Part shown: one piece after another, positions 17,006-25,120 of the stretch
Layout of the letters: every line of letters begins with the position of its first letter
Numbering within the stretch: the first letter of the stretch is position 1
Assembly: GCF_030068455.1 (NCBI RefSeq)
Contig: NZ_JAQOSQ010000024.1
Span: forward strand, 1-57,819
Direction of reading: 5' to 3'
Length of the DNA: 57,819 nt
Source of the DNA: Roseofilum casamattae BLCC-M143
GTDB lineage: Bacteria > Cyanobacteriota > Cyanobacteriia > Cyanobacteriales > Desertifilaceae
Translations under genes and position numbers: made by a program
Notes under the pieces: generated by a model
Told to the model about the DNA's origin: nothing
What the model saw: the letters and a program-made list of their open reading frames with translations, nothing else
Database searches by the model: none

Positions 17006-17917
17006 TTTGCAAATTAACTCAAATCACAGTCCATTGGACTTGAGTACATGCAACCCTGGTACAACTTCCCTTACAGAAGGTAAATTACTGGCTCAGGTTA
17101 AAAAGATTATGATGCGCCCTACTGAGCCTGAGTGAGTTATCTCAAACGATTGCAGTCTGAGATGGTTTTTGATGATTACCCCGATTTAAAAGATTAAGGA
17201 TGGATGCATTCAGTCGAGCTACTGAGGACTCTACTGACTGCGCAATAGATTTTTTTGCTCTACCAACAGTAATCGCTACAGGTTACCGTCCTTAGAATCA
17301 ATGGTTTGAGAGTCATAGGATATTCGTTGCCCTGTTTCAATTATGCAGGATAACACAATTATTCTGAAGGCTACAAATTATTCTCAACATTTTGTGGTGA
17401 GGGCAATCCCCGTTTTCCTTTACCGTATTAATAACTAAGTGTAATCACTAGTATTTGAGTTACACTGCCATGAGTAGTTATGAGATTCTTGAGTTAGTTT
17501 GCATGGTATTTTATCCGCAAATTCCAGTAAGGTTGATGGGATACCTTCAATGAGCTGGGAATTAACTAGATAGGCGTAATGCTATCTGCCTCGTTCGCGC
17601 TCCTTACGAGAGCCTTTGAATCCGATCGCCTCTCAATAGCCGATACAAGAGGAAGAGACGTATTAGTGGCGATCGCAATCAATCTATTAATACAGCCTTA
17701 GATCTCAAACATTGTTTCATTCGATCGGGGTAGCTATCGGTATCTAATGAATCGCGCCCCATCGACAAATTGTTAATTTTTGTATCATACAGTGAGATAG
17801 TGATGTCTAACGAACCCAGAGTGCACCTCTGGGGAAATAACCATAACCCGTTATGGTTGGTCAGCTCGTTTGCTGCTAGATTGAATGAAATATTTTTAAT
17901 GTTTAATCGATCTAACG
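17006..17917. other. 0.9-kb intergenic region without recognisable genes
   Basis: No ORF with plausible composition, tRNA or known RNA was recognised here. A 90-codon reverse frame at 17679-17951 overlaps the start of the DUF3611 gene and has no recognisable motif. The only notable structure is the pair of hairpins at 17815-17858. The region separates divergent padR and DUF3611 genes, so promoters for both and possibly an unrecognised small RNA are expected here. Confidence 0.5.
17815..17858 (+). promoter_or_regulatory. Two adjacent hairpins in the leader of the DUF3611 gene
   Basis: CCCAGAG (17815-17821) pairs with CTCTGGG (17827-17833) around TGCAC, and 5 bases later AACCATAAC (17839-17847) pairs with GTTATGGTT (17850-17858) around CC. 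They lie about 60-100 nt before the ATG at 17918. The tandem layout suggests a structured 5' leader or an upstream terminator. No known riboswitch class was recognised. Confidence 0.45.
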
Positions 17918-18502
17918 ATGTCCGATAACTCCGAACCCTACGCTCTCCCACCTGCCGTCAAGCAATTTTCGGGGAACTTGCGCCTAACTGCTTGGATTAG
18001 TTTTTGGATTCAAGTCGTGTTAGGGGCGATCGCGAGTATTATTTTCCTATTCGCACTACTCGGCCCCGAAACCAGAGTGGGAGTGCAAGATCCCGGTCGT
18101 GGCGGAGGCGCTTTCTTTGCTATCTGTGGTTTGCTCGCCCTTTATTTTAGTATCTATCAAGCGTGGCGATATACCCGACTCGCCAGAAAATTGCGATCGT
18201 CTGATGTTTCGGTACGTCCTTCCAAGGCATCTACCATTCAGGCGATTAAATTTGGCTTAGTTTGTAATATTGTCGGCATGAGTCTGTCGTTGATGGCAGC
18301 AGAAGCCATTACCGGAATCTTGTTAGGCAAATCTTTATTTCAACCACAAGGATTAGTCGCGACTGGCGTTGACATTAAAGAATTCATCCAACCCATCGAT
18401 TTATTTGTCTTACTCGGCAATACCCACACCACTGTTTCCCATTTTGTCTCCATTGTCGGCAGTCTCTGGCTGCTCAATGTCATTAATCGACCAAAATCTT
18501 AA
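17918..18502 (+). CDS. DUF3611 membrane protein (TIC21/PIC1-like)
   Basis: This 194-residue protein has four predicted membrane segments: ISFWIQVVLGAIASIIFLFA, GAFFAICGLLALYFSIY, AIKFGLVCNIVGMSLSLMAA and a C-terminal SIVGSLWLLNVI. The overall pattern and the PGRGGGAFFAICG loop fit DUF3611, the family of chloroplast TIC21/PIC1, which has been linked to protein import or iron transport. The cyanobacterial function is unsettled. The start is an ATG at 17918. A strong hairpin terminates the gene at 18509-18576. Confidence 0.75.
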   Translation: MSDNSEPYALPPAVKQFSGNLRLTAWISFWIQVVLGAIASIIFLFALLGPETRVGVQDPGRGGGAFFAICGLLALYFSIYQAWRYTRLARKLRSSDVSVRPSKASTIQAIKFGLVCNIVGMSLSLMAAEAITGILLGKSLFQPQGLVATGVDIKEFIQPIDLFVLLGNTHTTVSHFVSIVGSLWLLNVINRPKS

Positions 18503-18508
18503 GGGTTC

Positions 18509-18576
18509 GGGACTGATACAGTCATCTTCTAAGAGAATAATGTTATGAGAAGATGACTGACGTCTGGAGAAGTCCC
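18509..18576. terminator. Shared bidirectional hairpin between convergent genes
   Basis: A perfect 12-bp stem, CAGTCATCTTCT (18519-18530) with AGAAGATGACTG (18548-18559), is enclosed by an outer GGGACT/AGTCCC stem (18509-18514 with 18571-18576). It lies between the stops of the DUF3611 gene and the converging EthD-like gene and probably ends both transcripts. Confidence 0.6.
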
Positions 18577-18581
18577 AGAGC

Positions 18582-19451
18582 TTAACTCTTACCTGCAATT
18601 AATTGGGTAATGTCTTCCTCCATCTGGTTGATTGCCCCTAATTTCTCAATAGTCAAGGCACTTGATAAGCCTCGTAATCCTGCCAGACTTGCAACTCCGT
18701 CATAACAGATCGTCGAGCGACTGCGTTCTGGGTAAACCTGGAAAGATTTCACGTATTTTGCCATTCCTGAAGTCACTGATTTGTATTCATTAGAAGCTAA
18801 GAAGGCTCGTGACGCAACGCGGTCTCTAAAACCGATTTCTATAGCGGCTTGAATATCCGGTACAAGATCCGGATTCGGATTGGGCGGGGCTTCCATCATT
18901 AGAGTCAAACGCAGTTTTATCACTGGCGCGTTTTTGGCCAGTTGAGGAGCAAATGTCACTTGCATCCACTGATGAAAATCATATAAACTCACATCATCCT
19001 GTTTGCCGATTGTGATGTGGAATTTATCGTATTGTGTTTCCCATGTTGGTGCAGGGTTTTCAATTTCATCATAGTAGGTAATCGTAGTTGTGGTATAGAG
19101 AAGACTCCGACGAAGAAAGTTTGGCTCATCATCTCCTAAATATTTGAGACCTGCATCGAGATATATAGGAATATCATCTTTACTCTTGAAGGCTAGCTCT
19201 ACAATACCATTGAAGCTTTCCTCTGCTGTTGAAGTCATTATCACGCCCTCGATTGCGGGCCAAATCTCTCCATGATTCTTGCAAACGCGAGTGTGCCAGC
19301 CTCGATATAACTTGGGAAGACGGGCACATACCGGCCCGTGTATATCACCCCAGTAACGATCGAACACATCTAGATCGCTATGGTACAACTTCCATACGGG
19401 CCCGTAAAGACCAATTGGCGCTTCTTTATCGCGCTCTGCATAATTTGGCAT
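18582..19451 (-). CDS. EthD-like (dimeric alpha/beta barrel) protein, copy 1
   Basis: This 289-residue soluble protein appears to hold two ferredoxin-like halves. The N-terminal half has LDVFDRYWGDIHGPVCARLP, the EthD-type signature in which a His follows a YW motif. The C-terminal half has LYDFHQWMQVTFAPQLAK and AFLASNEYKSVTSGM. A conserved tail (LAGLRGLSSALTIEKLGAINQ) closes the protein. EthD-fold proteins often bind or modify small organic molecules, but no substrate is evident. It is a tandem paralog of the gene at 19595-20458, roughly two-thirds identical by eye. The start is the ATG at 19451. Confidence 0.65.
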   Translation of the reverse strand: MPNYAERDKEAPIGLYGPVWKLYHSDLDVFDRYWGDIHGPVCARLPKLYRGWHTRVCKNHGEIWPAIEGVIMTSTAEESFNGIVELAFKSKDDIPIYLDAGLKYLGDDEPNFLRRSLLYTTTTITYYDEIENPAPTWETQYDKFHITIGKQDDVSLYDFHQWMQVTFAPQLAKNAPVIKLRLTLMMEAPPNPNPDLVPDIQAAIEIGFRDRVASRAFLASNEYKSVTSGMAKYVKSFQVYPERSRSTICYDGVASLAGLRGLSSALTIEKLGAINQMEEDITQLIAGKS

Positions 19452-19594
19452 AATTAGAACGTCTTCTTATCAAAAGTGATTGCGTTTGTGGCAAAGAAAA
19501 ATCTCAGCTACTTTTCCATATGCTATATCAAGGTTGATACGGAAAACCTATAATTTATGTATATAAGTAATAAACTTAATTAAAACAGAAGAGT

Positions 19595-20458
19595 CTAAAC
19601 TCTTTTTAACATTAACTCAGTAATGTTATCGCGCGTCTGGTTAATTGCCCCTACTTTTTCGATCGCCAAGGCACTCGATAAGCCCCGAACTCCGGCGAGA
19701 GTAACTTCCCCATTATAGAGAATTGTCGATCGCGCGCGTTCTGGATAAACTTGGAATGATTTCACGTATTGTGATATTCCAGCAGTCACTGACTTGTATT
19801 CATCGGAAGCCAAGTAGGTTCGTAAAGCAGTACGATTTTTAAACGCAACTTCCATAGCTGCTTGAATCGGGGGTACAACATCAACAGTCACAGGACTGGG
19901 CTGAAGCAAACTCAAGCGTACCTTCACCACCGGAGCGCTCTTAGCCAGTTGAGGTGCAAACGTCACTTGTAACCATTGATGAAAATCGGTTAAGTTCACC
20001 TTATCTTGTTTGCGCAGGATAATACGGAATTTATCGTATTCTGTTTCCCATGTTGGTGCCGGATTTTCTATTTCATCATAATAGGTGATGGGAACTGCAG
20101 GATGTGGAATCGTCCGACGGACAAAGTTAGGTTCATCATCTCCCAAATACTCCGCTCCTACCTTGCCATATGGGGCGAGATCCTCGATACTTTTGAAGGT
20201 TAACTCGGCAATAGAATCAAAATTTTCTTCTGGCGTTGAGGTCGTAATGACTCCATCAATTGCCGGCCAAATATCTCCATGATTGTGGTGGACGCGAATA
20301 TGCCAGCATTGGTATAACAAAGGTAGGCGAGCGCAGACTGGACCGTGTCCGTTACCCCAATAACTATCAAATGTATCTAAATCGATGTGGTCGATCTTCC
20401 ACATAGGGACATAAATACCGGCCGTTGCTTCCTTATCTCGTTCTGCATAATTAGGCAT
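19595..20458 (-). CDS. EthD-like (dimeric alpha/beta barrel) protein, copy 2
   Basis: This is a 287-residue paralog of the adjacent downstream gene, with the same start (MPNYAERDKEA), the EthD-like FDSYWGNGHGPVCARLP, the second-half DFHQWLQVTFAPQLAKSAP, YKSVTAGISQYVKSFQVYPE and the tail LAGVRGLSSALAIEKVGAINQ. The copies differ most in the middle and around the loop before residue ~180 (SLLQPSPVTVDVV against TLMMEAPPNPNPD). About 143 bases separate the two genes, so each may have its own promoter. Function is unknown; retention of both copies suggests non-identical ligands (inference). Confidence 0.65.
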   Translation of the reverse strand: MPNYAERDKEATAGIYVPMWKIDHIDLDTFDSYWGNGHGPVCARLPLLYQCWHIRVHHNHGDIWPAIDGVITTSTPEENFDSIAELTFKSIEDLAPYGKVGAEYLGDDEPNFVRRTIPHPAVPITYYDEIENPAPTWETEYDKFRIILRKQDKVNLTDFHQWLQVTFAPQLAKSAPVVKVRLSLLQPSPVTVDVVPPIQAAMEVAFKNRTALRTYLASDEYKSVTAGISQYVKSFQVYPERARSTILYNGEVTLAGVRGLSSALAIEKVGAINQTRDNITELMLKRV

Positions 20459-20610
20459 TTTTAGTGAGTCTCCTGATTCGTTAGTGTGACTAAGGATTTC
20501 AACTGAACCTAGTATATATTGAGAGTCTATTAATCAAGATTGTCTTCCGAACTATTTTAGATTTTAGGGTCTAGTTAGGTTTTGCCGGATCGATCGCTTT
20601 TCCAACCCGA

Positions 20611-21372
20611 TTAAAACCATCCTTCTTGTTCTAATTCTTCAATTAATTGTAACGCTCTCGGATCGCCAACTTTCAACAGAGCGGAACGAGCATCTTCGCG
20701 GACTCCCAGATCGGGGTCTTCTACAAAGGATTCGATTAACCCATCGATGGCTCCAGCATAGACAACATTGGAGGGAAGTTCGCGAGCGAGCTGTCCTAAA
20801 GACCAAGCACAATTACTGCGAATAGCAGAAACGGGGTCTCGACGCAGAGCTTGAATCAGGGAAGGAATAGAACCGATAACCGCTTCGTAACCCACTTGTG
20901 CCATTTGGGCTAGAGAGCTGGCGGCCCAGAGGCGCACGGCAGGTATATCGTTGCGGAGAGAGTCGAGCAAAGGTTGGAGACAGCGGCCATCGCGATTGTT
21001 GCCCATGGCCCAGACTAATCCTTTGCGCACGTATCCATTCCAGTCTTTTTGCAGTTGGTCGATTATAGGTTCGATCGCCTGAGGTGAAGGGTTGCGTCCG
21101 AGGGCATAAGCCGCACTGACGCGAACGAGGGGACAACGATCGCGAAGTAAGGCAATCAAATGGGGAATGGCTTTGGGTTCGGAAATTTCGCAAAATGCTC
21201 TTGCTGCGATCGTCCGCTCTTGGGCAATGGGAGATTGCAGCAGAGCCAGCATTTCCTCTGGATCGGGTGGAGGGACTTCCGGGGTTTCGTCAGTCGTCTC
21301 TAGGCGATCTAGAGGGCTGCTGAACTCAGCATCCTCATCAAGTAGTAATAGGTCGTCGTCGTTAGTTGGCAT
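20611..21372 (-). CDS. HEAT-repeat (PBS-lyase-like repeat) protein
   Basis: From the ATG at 21372 this acidic-N-terminal protein (253 residues) contains about five HEAT/PBS-lyase-type helical repeats, for example CPLVRVSAAYALGRNPSPQA, NGYVRKGLVWAMGNNRDGR, IPAVRLWAASSLAQMAQVG, VSAIRSNCAWSLGQLAREL and DLGVREDARSALLKVGDPRA. Such repeats occur in phycobilin lyases (CpcE/PecE types) and in general protein-binding scaffolds. No lyase partner is adjacent, so it is called only as a HEAT scaffold. A TTG at 21390 is a less likely start. Confidence 0.8.
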   Translation of the reverse strand: MPTNDDDLLLLDEDAEFSSPLDRLETTDETPEVPPPDPEEMLALLQSPIAQERTIAARAFCEISEPKAIPHLIALLRDRCPLVRVSAAYALGRNPSPQAIEPIIDQLQKDWNGYVRKGLVWAMGNNRDGRCLQPLLDSLRNDIPAVRLWAASSLAQMAQVGYEAVIGSIPSLIQALRRDPVSAIRSNCAWSLGQLARELPSNVVYAGAIDGLIESFVEDPDLGVREDARSALLKVGDPRALQLIEELEQEGWF

Positions 21373-21424
21373 ACTATGCAGTGTACTCAATATTGGCGAT
21401 CGCGCTCAACCCCATCCGTACAAT

Positions 21425-21542
21425 TTTTATGGAGCTTTGCTGGTTTGTTGTTGGATCGGTGCTTGAGTCACCCGTTCCTGGCAATAATTTTATGGAGCTT
21501 CCCTGGTTTGTTGTTGGATCAATGCTTGAGTCACCTGTTCCT
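21425..21542. repeat. Tandem duplication of the 3' end of the DUF4168 gene
   Basis: Two 55-bp copies (21425-21479 and 21488-21542, period 63) differ at 5 positions. The right copy is the coding 3' end of the DUF4168 gene (ALIQQQTREAP-stop). The left copy, read in the same frame beyond the stop, encodes QERVTQAPIQQQTSKAP-stop. It is a relic of a short tandem duplication that left a second, silent C-terminus after the true stop codon. Confidence 0.85.
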
Positions 21543-21987
21543 TCAGAGTCGCGTCGGCAGGCAAGTTACTGGTAATTGCGTTAAAGCGAGCTGGGGTAAA
21601 TCCATAGCTGGCGCCGATTTCCCGAGCCTGGGTACAGAAGGTCACGATCGCTTCTCGTGCCTCATTAGAGAGTTCTTTGAGGCTTTCGGGTTGGTTGCAG
21701 GTAACGATGGGGGCGACTCCATCTTCCATAAGAGTCTGGACTCGTCCGAGAGCAACTTCGCGTGCGGGTTCGATTTCTAGGATCGCCGTGGCATAGTTTT
21801 GCACTTCTTCTGGGGTCACGGTAACTGGAGCTACAGTCTCGTCGGGAGTTTCGGTTGCGTCTTCTGCCCCAGAACCGCATCCCGTTAATGCGAGTGTGGC
21901 GATCGCGAATGCGGCGATCGTGCCATACCCGCCCCATCTAATATTTTGGTTGAATTGGTTTAATCGCTCCAATACTCTTAAGACCAT
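21490..21987 (-). CDS. DUF4168-domain lipoprotein
   Basis: From the ATG at 21987, preceded by GGAGAG, this ~165-residue protein has a membrane-anchoring N-terminus ending in a lipobox (TLALTGCGSG), an acidic Thr/Glu/Pro linker and a DUF4168-type domain (VQNYATAILEIEPAREVALGRVQ ... FTPARFNAITSNLPADATLKEQV). It is probably lipid-anchored at the cell envelope. Function is unknown. The IS605-type element ends ~45 bases upstream of the start, so its original promoter region may have been displaced. Its 3' end is tandemly duplicated. Confidence 0.75.
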   Translation of the reverse strand: MVLRVLERLNQFNQNIRWGGYGTIAAFAIATLALTGCGSGAEDATETPDETVAPVTVTPEEVQNYATAILEIEPAREVALGRVQTLMEDGVAPIVTCNQPESLKELSNEAREAIVTFCTQAREIGASYGFTPARFNAITSNLPADATLKEQVTQALIQQQTREAP

Positions 21988-22124
21988 ACTGACTCTCCAC
22001 TCACCTCTTGCCATCATCAGAAAAATTGGGTCTGAAACCCCGCCCTGGAAGGGCGGCTTTACTTTCTTAGCCTGCCACAATCACAAACTATACACTACAA
22101 TGTGAGAAATAGTTTGACCAACAA

Positions 22125-23297
22125 ATGGAGAGAGCATTTAACTACCGATTTTACCCGACCTCAGGGCAAGAGTCGCTATTGCGGCGGACTTTGGGTTGTG
22201 TAAGATTAGTTTACAATAAGGCTCTCCATGAAAGAACTCAGGCTTGGTACGAGAGGCAAGAAAGAGTAACTTACCCTCAAACTTCTTCAATGTTGACCGC
22301 CTGGAAAAAACGAGAAGAGTTGGATTTCTTAAACGAGGTCAGTTGCGTGCCACTGCAACAAGGGTTAAGGCATCTGCAAACCGCATTTACGAACTTTTTC
22401 GCCGGTCGGACTAAGTACCCAAACTTTAAGAAGAAGAACCAGGGAGGTAGCGCAGAGTTCACCAAATCGGCATTCCGATTTAAGGACGGGAAAATCTATT
22501 TAGCCAAGTGCAAAGACCCCTTAGCTATTCGGTGGTCGCGTCAAATTCCTCAAGGATGCCGACCCAGTTCAGTAACGGTGAAACTTCATCGTTCAGGACG
22601 TTGGCATATTTCCATTAGATTTGATGACTTAACGATTAAACCTTTGCCAGTGATAGAGAAGGCAGTAGGGATTGACTTAGGAATCAGTAGCTTATTAATT
22701 ACCAGTGATGGAGAAAAGGTAGCCAACCCTAAACTGCTCGAGAAACATTACCCTAAGCTGAGGAGACTTCAAAAAAACTTATCGAGAAAAAAGAAAGGCT
22801 CGAACAATAGGTACAGAGCTAGAATTAAACTGGCTAGAGTCCACCAGAAAATAACCGAGACTCGAGGTGACTATTTACATAAGCTAACTACTCAACTAGT
22901 ACGCGAAAACCAAACGATTGTAGTTGAGGACTTAGGTGTCAAGAATATGGTCAAAAACCGGAAACTAGCCCGAGCCATATCTGATGCGAGTTGGGGAGAG
23001 CTGACCCGACAATTGGAGTACAAATGCCAATGGTACGGGAGAAACTACATCAAGATAGACAGGTGGTTTCCTAGCTCGAAACGATGTAGTAATTGTGGGC
23101 ATGTGGTGGAAAAAATGCCGTTAAATATTCGGGAATGGAACTGTCCTACATGCGGCAGTCACCACAATCGGGATATTAACGCCAGTAAGAACATTTTGGC
23201 CGCAGGGCTTGCGGTTTCAGTCTGTGGAGCGAGTGTAAGACCCGAGCCGAGTAAATCGGTGAAGGCGACTGCGAAGAAACAGAAACCTAAATCGTGA
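22125..23297 (+). CDS. tnpB: RNA-guided nuclease TnpB (IS605 OrfB), apparently intact
   Basis: This 390-residue TnpB has the full RuvC-like triad: D184 in GIDLGISS, E268 in VVEDLGV and D350 in HNRDINASKN. It also has the zinc ribbon C321/C324 (CSNCGHV) and C340/C343 (CPTCGS). Known TnpB proteins use a guide RNA from the element's right end to cut DNA next to a short motif, which helps the element persist. The N-terminus (MERAFNYRFYPTSGQESLL) is the usual wedge/OrfB_HTH start. The ATG is at 22125. All catalytic residues are present, so activity is plausible but untested. Confidence 0.93.
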   Translation: MERAFNYRFYPTSGQESLLRRTLGCVRLVYNKALHERTQAWYERQERVTYPQTSSMLTAWKKREELDFLNEVSCVPLQQGLRHLQTAFTNFFAGRTKYPNFKKKNQGGSAEFTKSAFRFKDGKIYLAKCKDPLAIRWSRQIPQGCRPSSVTVKLHRSGRWHISIRFDDLTIKPLPVIEKAVGIDLGISSLLITSDGEKVANPKLLEKHYPKLRRLQKNLSRKKKGSNNRYRARIKLARVHQKITETRGDYLHKLTTQLVRENQTIVVEDLGVKNMVKNRKLARAISDASWGELTRQLEYKCQWYGRNYIKIDRWFPSSKRCSNCGHVVEKMPLNIREWNCPTCGSHHNRDINASKNILAAGLAVSVCGASVRPEPSKSVKATAKKQKPKS

Positions 23298-23333
23298 GGT
23301 TTAGGAATCACCGTCCTTCTAGGGCGGTGAGGA
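23284..23333 (+). ncRNA. Likely 3' end of the TnpB guide RNA (omegaRNA) over the element right end
   Basis: Two hairpins overlap or follow the tnpB stop: CCTAAA/TTTAGG (23286-23305), then the TCACCGTCCT/AGGGCGGTGA stem (23308-23330). In characterised elements the guide RNA covers the 3' part of tnpB and the right end, and the guide begins just past the element border. That would place the guide in the esterase 3' region from about 23339. The extent is inferred. Confidence 0.4.
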
Positions 23334-23342
23334 TGTCAAAAG

Positions 23343-24026
23343 TTATTGCAGGCATTGCACCAAAAATTGCTGCACTCGATCCAACTCTTCCGGAATCACT
23401 TGATGGGCCATATCGAATTCTGCATAAGTAATATCAATCCCTTCTTCTTGCAACTGTTGGCAGGCCTGTTGTCCTTTTTCTAGAGGGACGGAGCGATCGA
23501 AGCGACCGTGCATGAGGAGTAAGGGAAGTTTATGGATAATCTGGGTTTCCGCATGTAAGTAACCGCTCAGGCAAATTAACCCCGCTAGAGGTAAAGAAAA
23601 CCCAACATTGAGGGTCATGGCTCCTCCTTGCGAAAAACCAGCGAGAACGATCTTCTCCAGAGGAACATTGAACTGGGAACCCATTGAGATTAACCAAGCT
23701 TTGAGTGTCTCATGAGAAGACTCCAACTGTTGATGGTCGGGAAATTCTAAGTCGTACCACATTAACCCTCCAGGAACTCGCGGATGAGGAAAAGGGGCAT
23801 CTGGAAAGAGAAAGTAATATTGAGGTAAATTAAGTTCTTCAGCGAGTGGGTACAAATCTCGGGCATTGGCTCCCCAACCATGCAGGAAAATGACTAATCC
23901 TTGGGGAGTTTGGGTTAATGAGGGCGTTTGCAAATACTGGAGAGTCACGGAGAAGGTTTGGGCATACAAGGTGGAATCTTTTGCCAGTTTACCAAAAAGG
24001 AAACAGGGTACAAAATGCGATCGCAA
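23343..24026 (-). CDS. Alpha/beta hydrolase (carboxylesterase/phospholipase, AB_hydrolase_2)
   Basis: This ~220-residue serine hydrolase has HGWGANARDLYPLAEEL (oxyanion region), the nucleophile elbow GFSQGGAMTL, Asp in LLMHGRFDRSVP and His in FDMAHQVIPEE. It belongs to the small carboxylesterase/lysophospholipase group. The start is uncertain: only TTG codons (24026 and further in) are in frame near the N-terminus, and a dispersed 29-bp repeat lies across this junction and may have altered it. It follows the DUF403 gene by 12 bases, so the two are probably co-transcribed. The IS605-type element abuts its stop codon. Confidence 0.85.
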   Translation of the reverse strand: MRSHFVPCFLFGKLAKDSTLYAQTFSVTLQYLQTPSLTQTPQGLVIFLHGWGANARDLYPLAEELNLPQYYFLFPDAPFPHPRVPGGLMWYDLEFPDHQQLESSHETLKAWLISMGSQFNVPLEKIVLAGFSQGGAMTLNVGFSLPLAGLICLSGYLHAETQIIHKLPLLLMHGRFDRSVPLEKGQQACQQLQEEGIDITYAEFDMAHQVIPEELDRVQQFLVQCLQ

Positions 24027-24040
24027 AACTCCATATCATC
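24012..24040. repeat. Dispersed 29-bp repeat, copy 1 (second at 52367-52395)
   Basis: A 29-base sequence beginning AAAATGCGATCGCAAA and ending CCATATCATC matches 52367-52395 with 2 mismatches. This copy spans the junction between the DUF403 stop codon and the esterase start; the other lies inside the MITE-like element. It contains a HIP1 core, but the match extends well past HIP1. Confidence 0.7.
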
Positions 24041-24986
24041 ATTTCCAAGCAAAATAAGTTTCGTAGAATGCCGAACCCACTCGATTAAACTGCTGTTGCA
24101 AATTATCGATAAACTCGTGTAACCCTTGGTGCATCACTTCCTCAATTGTCGTATAATCCAGCTCCGATCGCAAACGCCCGAGAGCGCGTTCGGCAGGGTT
24201 GCTCCAGGTTCCCGGAGAGGTGCCATTAATCTCGTGGAGCGATTGCTCGGAGCGCAACAAACACGAGTGAATGGCTCTCGGAAATTCGCGATCGAGCAAT
24301 AAGAAATTAGCCACTCCCACTGGGGTAATTTGATGGCGGCTCATTTGCTTGCGATACATTTCATAAGCGCTAGCCGATTTCAACAAAGCAATCCATTGAA
24401 TTTCGTCTAAAGCCGTTCCCACATCTTGCGCCGAAGGAAGCAAAATATAGTATTTTACATCTAAGATGCGCGAGGTTTTATCGGCCCGTTCTAATAATCT
24501 GCCAATGGTGCCAAAATGCCATCCTTCATTATGAGACATGGTGGCATCCATTAAGCCGCAAAATAAATGGCTCAAGCGTTTGACTTCAGTATAGAATTCC
24601 GACAGTTCGACTAAAGATTTTTCCGGAGATGTATCTTTAACCAGATAATAAAATTCATTGATTTCCTCCCACATATCGGAAGAAATGACTTCGCGAATGG
24701 AGCGGGCATTTTCGCGAGCCATCCACAAACAGGATAAAATTGAGTTCGGATTTTGGCGATCGAAGGTTAAGAATTGCTGGACGTTTTCTTTCGTTGCTTT
24801 CCCATAATGCTGGAGAAACATCTGGCGATCGCCAGTTGTGGTAACTAATGGTTCCCACTGATCCGTAATTCCAACGGGAGAGTCTAAAATTAAGGTGACA
24901 TTAGCATCAATAAACCGAGCCGTATTTTCTGCTCGCTCGACATAACGATTGAGCCAATAAATAGAATCAGCGACGCGACTTAACAC
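24039..24986 (-). CDS. Alpha-E domain protein (DUF403)
   Basis: This 315-residue alpha-helical protein has the DUF403/alpha-E signature MLSRVADSIYWLNRYVERAENTAR and later VGVANFLLLDREFPRAIHSCL. In many bacteria the family is encoded beside a circularly permuted ATP-grasp protein (DUF404/407) and sometimes a transglutaminase, in a putative peptide-modifying or -ligating cluster. None of these partners is adjacent here; an esterase follows 12 bases downstream. The start is the ATG at 24986. Confidence 0.88.
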   Translation of the reverse strand: MLSRVADSIYWLNRYVERAENTARFIDANVTLILDSPVGITDQWEPLVTTTGDRQMFLQHYGKATKENVQQFLTFDRQNPNSILSCLWMARENARSIREVISSDMWEEINEFYYLVKDTSPEKSLVELSEFYTEVKRLSHLFCGLMDATMSHNEGWHFGTIGRLLERADKTSRILDVKYYILLPSAQDVGTALDEIQWIALLKSASAYEMYRKQMSRHQITPVGVANFLLLDREFPRAIHSCLLRSEQSLHEINGTSPGTWSNPAERALGRLRSELDYTTIEEVMHQGLHEFIDNLQQQFNRVGSAFYETYFAWK

Positions 24987-25120
24987 GACTTACTCCCCAG
25001 CATACTTAAACGTCTTTTAAATTACTGTAGCTTAAGTTGGCGATCGCGGAGTAGGGAATAGGTGAGAAAGGGCTGTATGATAATTGAGGCATTACTATCA
25101 AACTCAATCACAGGTATTTT

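Larger units (their letters stand above)
22032..23338 (+). mobile_element. IS200/IS605-type element carrying only tnpB
   Basis: The left end has a 7-bp hairpin CCGCCCT-GGA-AGGGCGG (22040-22056). The right end has a TCACCGTCCT/AGGGCGGTGA hairpin with one G-T pair (23308-23330) followed by a GATGTC-like tail. These subterminal hairpins and the lack of terminal inverted repeats fit IS200/IS605 elements. tnpB is intact; no tnpA transposase is present, so movement would need TnpA in trans. Exact ends are estimated. It sits between the DUF4168 gene and the 3' end of an esterase gene. Confidence 0.8.

Noticed and set aside
17679-17951. 90-codon reverse ORF upstream of the DUF3611 gene
   Set aside because: It covers the start of the DUF3611 gene and the two leader hairpins, and shows no domain or conserved motif.
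21490-22080. Extended start of the DUF4168 protein at 22080
   Set aside because: The extra N-terminus would be translated from the left end of the IS605-type element; the ATG at 21987 has a good ribosome-binding site and signal sequence.
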